8,618 nucleotides of DNA from Oscillospiraceae bacterium (GTDB taxonomy: Bacteria > Bacillota > Clostridia > Oscillospirales > Acutalibacteraceae). Location: positions 1 to 8,618 of the forward strand of contig JAISRF010000022.1 of NCBI GenBank assembly GCA_031273775.1, in the 5' to 3' direction. Below are positions 6,830 through 8,618 of the stretch, piece after piece (within the stretch, counting starts at the first letter, position 1; each line of letters begins with the position of its first letter). The translations under genes and the position numbers were made by a program. The notes below the pieces were generated by a model. It was not told the DNA's origin. It saw only the letters and a program-made list of their open reading frames with translations, and did not search any database.

Positions 6830-7000
6830 ATGCAAAGTATTGGGGATTTTTATTTACCGGGCCGTAATAAGACCGGCGCAGAGAAAGAGAGGTATGCGAT
6901 ACTCGGAACTCAGGGCAAGGACATCGGACATCAGATAGAAAATATTGTCTATTTGGAACTTTTGCGGCGTGGATATACGGTCAACATCGGCAAGGCGGGA
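6830..7000 (+). pseudogene. Truncated fragment of an AAA-type ATPase with DUF4143 C-terminal region
   Basis: From about 6890 the frame reads RYAILGTQGKDIGHQIEN, then IVYLELLRRGYTVNIGKAG. This is characteristic of the DUF4143 part of archaeal-type AAA ATPases common in bacterial accessory DNA (GH-x-xENIVYLELLRRGY). The matching stretch is only about 37 residues, whereas full proteins of the family are roughly 400 residues or more and carry an N-terminal P-loop that is absent here. The match ends abruptly at base 7000, where a palindromic repeat begins and the expected EIDF continuation is missing. The ATG at 6830 has a stop codon one codon upstream (TAG at 6824) and no ribosome binding site. 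The open frame runs on to 7129, but only by overlapping sodA in antisense. This is a relic rather than an expressed gene. Confidence 0.7.
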
Positions 7001-7007
7001 CGCGGTT

Positions 7008-7043
7008 GTGTACCCCTCCACCGTGACAGCCGCCCCTACACGG
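7008..7043. repeat. Palindromic repeat overlapping the 3' end of sodA
   Basis: GTGTA (7008-7012) and TACAC (7037-7041) form the ends of the element. CCGTG (7021-7025) and CACGG (7039-7043) form an alternative pairing. The minus strand reads GTGTAGGGGCGGCTGTCACG, which I recall as similar to dispersed repeats of clostridial genomes. It joins the ATPase relic directly to the end of sodA and provides the sodA stop codon. There is no T-tract on the minus strand, so no standard terminator is seen after sodA. Confidence 0.45.
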
Positions 7044-7695
7044 TAAGCGGCAATTTTCCGCTTTGCGCTAATATCAGCCGCCGCTCTACTTCCACCCAGT
7101 TAATCAGCCGTTCCCACGCCGCAATGTAATCCGGCCGCCGGTTTTGGTAGTCCAAATAATAGGCGTGTTCCCACACATCGCAGACCAGCACCGGGATGAC
7201 GCCCCACAGGGCGAGATTCTGGTGCTTTTCACACTGTAAAATATCCAGCCGTCCAAACGCGGGGTTCCACCCCAGCACACACCAACCGCTGCCTTCAACC
7301 TCTCCGGCGGCATTGGTAAATTCCTTTAAAAAATCGGCAAAGGTCCCGAACGCCTCGTTAATTTTCTGCGCGGTCTGGATTTGCGGTTCGCCGCCGGTTC
7401 CGGTCGGCGCCATCACCGTCCAATAGATGCTGTGAAGAATATGACCACCGCCGTTGAACGCCAATTTATCCAGCAGTGCCTGTATGTTGCTACTGTCCCC
7501 GTTTTTCCGCGCCGCTTGCAGCGCGAGCTCGGTTTTATTCAAGTCATCCACATATTTTTGATGGTGTTTATCGTGGTGAATGCGCAGGGTCTGCTCATCC
7601 AACACCGGAGCAAGCGCGCCGTATGGGTATGGGAGCGGCGGGAGCGCGTGTGTGCCGGGAAGAGTTGGTTGAGTAAGAAAATTGTACATATTCAT
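7036..7695 (-). CDS. sodA: Superoxide dismutase, Fe/Mn family
   Basis: This 219-residue enzyme dismutates superoxide to oxygen and peroxide. Metal ligands are His40 (RIHHDKHH), His88 (GGGHILHS), Asp173 and His177 (DVWEHAYYLDY). The family N-terminal signature LPPLPYPYGALAP is at about 18-30. At the active-site position held by Gln in typical Mn- or Fe-SODs, my alignment gives His158 followed by Gln159, the arrangement I recall in Mycobacterium Fe-SOD; metal choice is therefore not certain. The ATG at 7695 is chosen because GAAAGG lies five bases upstream; a second ATG follows six bases later. The frame is open further upstream to about 7776 but has no comparable ribosome binding site there. 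The last residues (about QSGKLPLTV) extend past the usual C-terminus, and the stop lies in a palindromic repeat. The gene follows dpaB by 87 bases on the same strand. Confidence 0.95.
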   Translation of the reverse strand: MNMYNFLTQPTLPGTHALPPLPYPYGALAPVLDEQTLRIHHDKHHQKYVDDLNKTELALQAARKNGDSSNIQALLDKLAFNGGGHILHSIYWTVMAPTGTGGEPQIQTAQKINEAFGTFADFLKEFTNAAGEVEGSGWCVLGWNPAFGRLDILQCEKHQNLALWGVIPVLVCDVWEHAYYLDYQNRRPDYIAAWERLINWVEVERRLILAQSGKLPLTV

Positions 7696-7717
7696 CAGAG
7701 CCTTTCTTTCTTTGAAT

Positions 7718-7786
7718 TTGACAGTTTTGGTGTCTGCTTGCGCGGACAAATAAAATTTCTTGCCGCGGCAATACAATAACTGTCAA
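7718..7786 (-). promoter_or_regulatory. Putative sodA promoter and operator region with two palindromes
   Basis: On the minus strand TTGTAT (7776-7771) and TATTTG (7752-7747), 18 bases apart, form a weak candidate promoter. A perfect 12-base palindrome TTGCCGCGGCAA (7760-7771) fills much of the spacer, as a repressor or activator site would. A wider perfect inverted repeat, TTGACAGTT (7718-7726) and AACTGTCAA (7778-7786), brackets the region; its distal arm overlaps the dpaB stop codon. No terminator separates dpaB from sodA, so read-through is also possible. Confidence 0.4.
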
Positions 7787-8358
7787 CTGATTAAAACCGG
7801 TTGCAGCTGTTCGCCTTTTAACGCGCTCTCCAGCGCAGCGGGGATTTTTGTAAAATCGGACATCAGGGACGCCGGCTTGTTAAAGGCATCGTCCTGTCCG
7901 TAAGGCACAAAAAATATGTTCTTGCGGTTTAAGAGCCGTCCGATGTTTTTCGCGGAACCCGCCAGCCCGTCATTGGTGGAAATGGCAATCAGCACGGGTT
8001 TCAGGTTGCGCAAGTGGGATTTCGCGGCCATGGTGACGGTTGTGTCTGTAATGCCGTTAGCCAGCTTAGCCAGTGTATTGCCTGTGCAGGGCGCAATCAG
8101 CAGAATGTTGATCAGGCCTTTCGGGCCGATCGGTTCCGCGCCGCTAATATCCGCAATCACCGCCTGTCCGCAGATTTTTTCAATTTTTTCACGGATGTCT
8201 TCCGCTTTGCCGAAGCGGGTATCGGTGAACGCCGCCGCCTGCGACATAATCGGCAGGATTTTAACACCTGCTTTTGACAGCTTTTCCATTTCCTTGATGG
8301 CCGCGGCAAAAGTGCAAAAAGAGCCGCAGAGCGCAAATCCTATGGTTATGTCCTTCAT
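7783..8358 (-). CDS. dpaB: Dipicolinate synthase subunit B (flavoprotein)
   Basis: Also called SpoVFB. With DpaA it converts the lysine-pathway intermediate dihydrodipicolinate to dipicolinic acid in the mother cell; the product is loaded into the spore core with calcium. The 191-residue protein has the flavoprotein fold of this family. It opens IGFALCGSFCTF, then TDTRFG, EPIGPKGL, APCTGNTLAKLANGITD, an STNDGL segment and the C-terminal NIFFVPYGQDDAFNKPASL, each with a counterpart in B. subtilis SpoVFB as I recall it. The ATG at 8358 fits the family start and has AGGGTGA eight bases upstream; an in-frame GTG at 8370 would add four residues. It follows dpaA by 28 bases, so the two are surely one operon. 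Expression would be expected from a mother-cell sigma factor acting upstream of the window. The pair marks the host as a spore former. Confidence 0.95.
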   Translation of the reverse strand: MKDITIGFALCGSFCTFAAAIKEMEKLSKAGVKILPIMSQAAAFTDTRFGKAEDIREKIEKICGQAVIADISGAEPIGPKGLINILLIAPCTGNTLAKLANGITDTTVTMAAKSHLRNLKPVLIAISTNDGLAGSAKNIGRLLNRKNIFFVPYGQDDAFNKPASLMSDFTKIPAALESALKGEQLQPVLIS

Positions 8359-8386
8359 TTTTTCTTTCACCCTAACCTTTTCAAAC

Positions 8387-8618
8387 TTATTCCTGTTCTT
8401 TTAATATGTTTATAACAGTTTCATACAGAATTTCCGCTGCGCTTTGGGGCGCGGATTTTCCGGGCAGGGAAAGGGCGGTCACAACGTTTGCCCCCAGTTC
8501 CTCCGCGGCCTCCATGTCAAATCCGCCGGGAGCGGAGGCCAAATCCACTGCCAACGCGCACTTTTTAAACTTTTCAATCAGTGCGGCATCAAAAATCACA
8601 GCGGGACTGGTATTGAAA
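8387..8618 (-). CDS. dpaA: Dipicolinate synthase subunit A, C-terminal part only
   Basis: The last 77 codons of dpaA (spoVFA) enter from the right edge; the true start lies outside. The visible part opens NTSPAVIFDAAL, matching the NTIPA-type motif of DpaA. DLASAPGGFDMEAA and ALSLPGKSAPQSAAEIL follow; these are the dinucleotide-domain C-terminal signatures of this dehydrogenase-like subunit. Its partner dpaB follows at once. An internal GTG at 8599 is a valine codon, not a start. The region between the stop (8387) and the dpaB start contains only the dpaB ribosome binding site. Confidence 0.93.
   Translation of the reverse strand, partial: FNTSPAVIFDAALIEKFKKCALAVDLASAPGGFDMEAAEELGANVVTALSLPGKSAPQSAAEILYETVINILKEQE

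Noticed and set aside
7001..7129. Continuation of the ATPase-fragment frame past 7000
   Set aside because: The translation loses all family resemblance at the palindromic repeat and then runs antisense through sodA.
7916..8404. 162-residue plus-strand open frame
   Set aside because: It is antisense to dpaB and reaches the end of dpaA; dpaB is clearly the coding strand by family motifs.
1..8618. CRISPR array, insertion sequence, phage or defence operon
   Set aside because: No regularly spaced repeats, transposase, integrase or recognised defence proteins were found on either strand.

Overview
The window looks like a spore-forming, anaerobic clostridium (Clostridia/Eubacteriales, plausibly Oscillospiraceae-like). 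Four things point there: the dipicolinate synthase pair dpaA-dpaB (spore core DPA), a secreted papain-like protease with a dockerin-type calcium loop, a PAP2 phosphatase of a type I associate with clostridia, and consensus sigma-A promoters with AGGAGG-like ribosome binding sites in mid-GC DNA. The assignment is inference from gene content; no rRNA is present.

Layout, left to right. Bases 1-612 (minus) hold the N-terminal 204 codons of a PAP2-family membrane phosphatase that runs off the left edge, with its own promoter at 641-669. A divergent intergenic region carries a near-consensus promoter (847-875) for a stand-alone sugar-transporter ATPase of the UgpC/MsmX type (918-2060). A terminator at 2166-2199, preceded by a possible competing hairpin, separates it from mtaB (2225-3565), a tRNA methylthiotransferase interrupted in frame by a 53-base palindromic element. 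A strong promoter (3703-3731) then drives an 850-residue secreted C1A cysteine protease (3764-6316) ending in a single dockerin-like calcium loop, followed by a terminator.

The middle right is a small accessory-looking stretch. It contains a complete tRNA-Gly(CCC) with its own promoter and terminator (6527-6713), short GGTGTGCATA repeats, a truncated fragment of an AAA/DUF4143 ATPase (6830-7000), and a palindromic repeat (7008-7043). That repeat also supplies the stop codon of the convergent sodA gene.

The right end, on the minus strand, is a likely sporulation-linked group reading dpaA (partial) - dpaB - sodA. DpaA and DpaB make dipicolinate in the mother cell. The superoxide dismutase follows 87 bases downstream of dpaB and may be partly co-expressed, which would fit a spore-protection role.

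I found no CRISPR array, insertion sequence, phage module or defence system. The most unusual items are the palindrome inside mtaB, the dpaAB-sodA linkage with a His-type SOD active site, the protease with a half-dockerin, and the repeat/remnant junction at 6769-7043.
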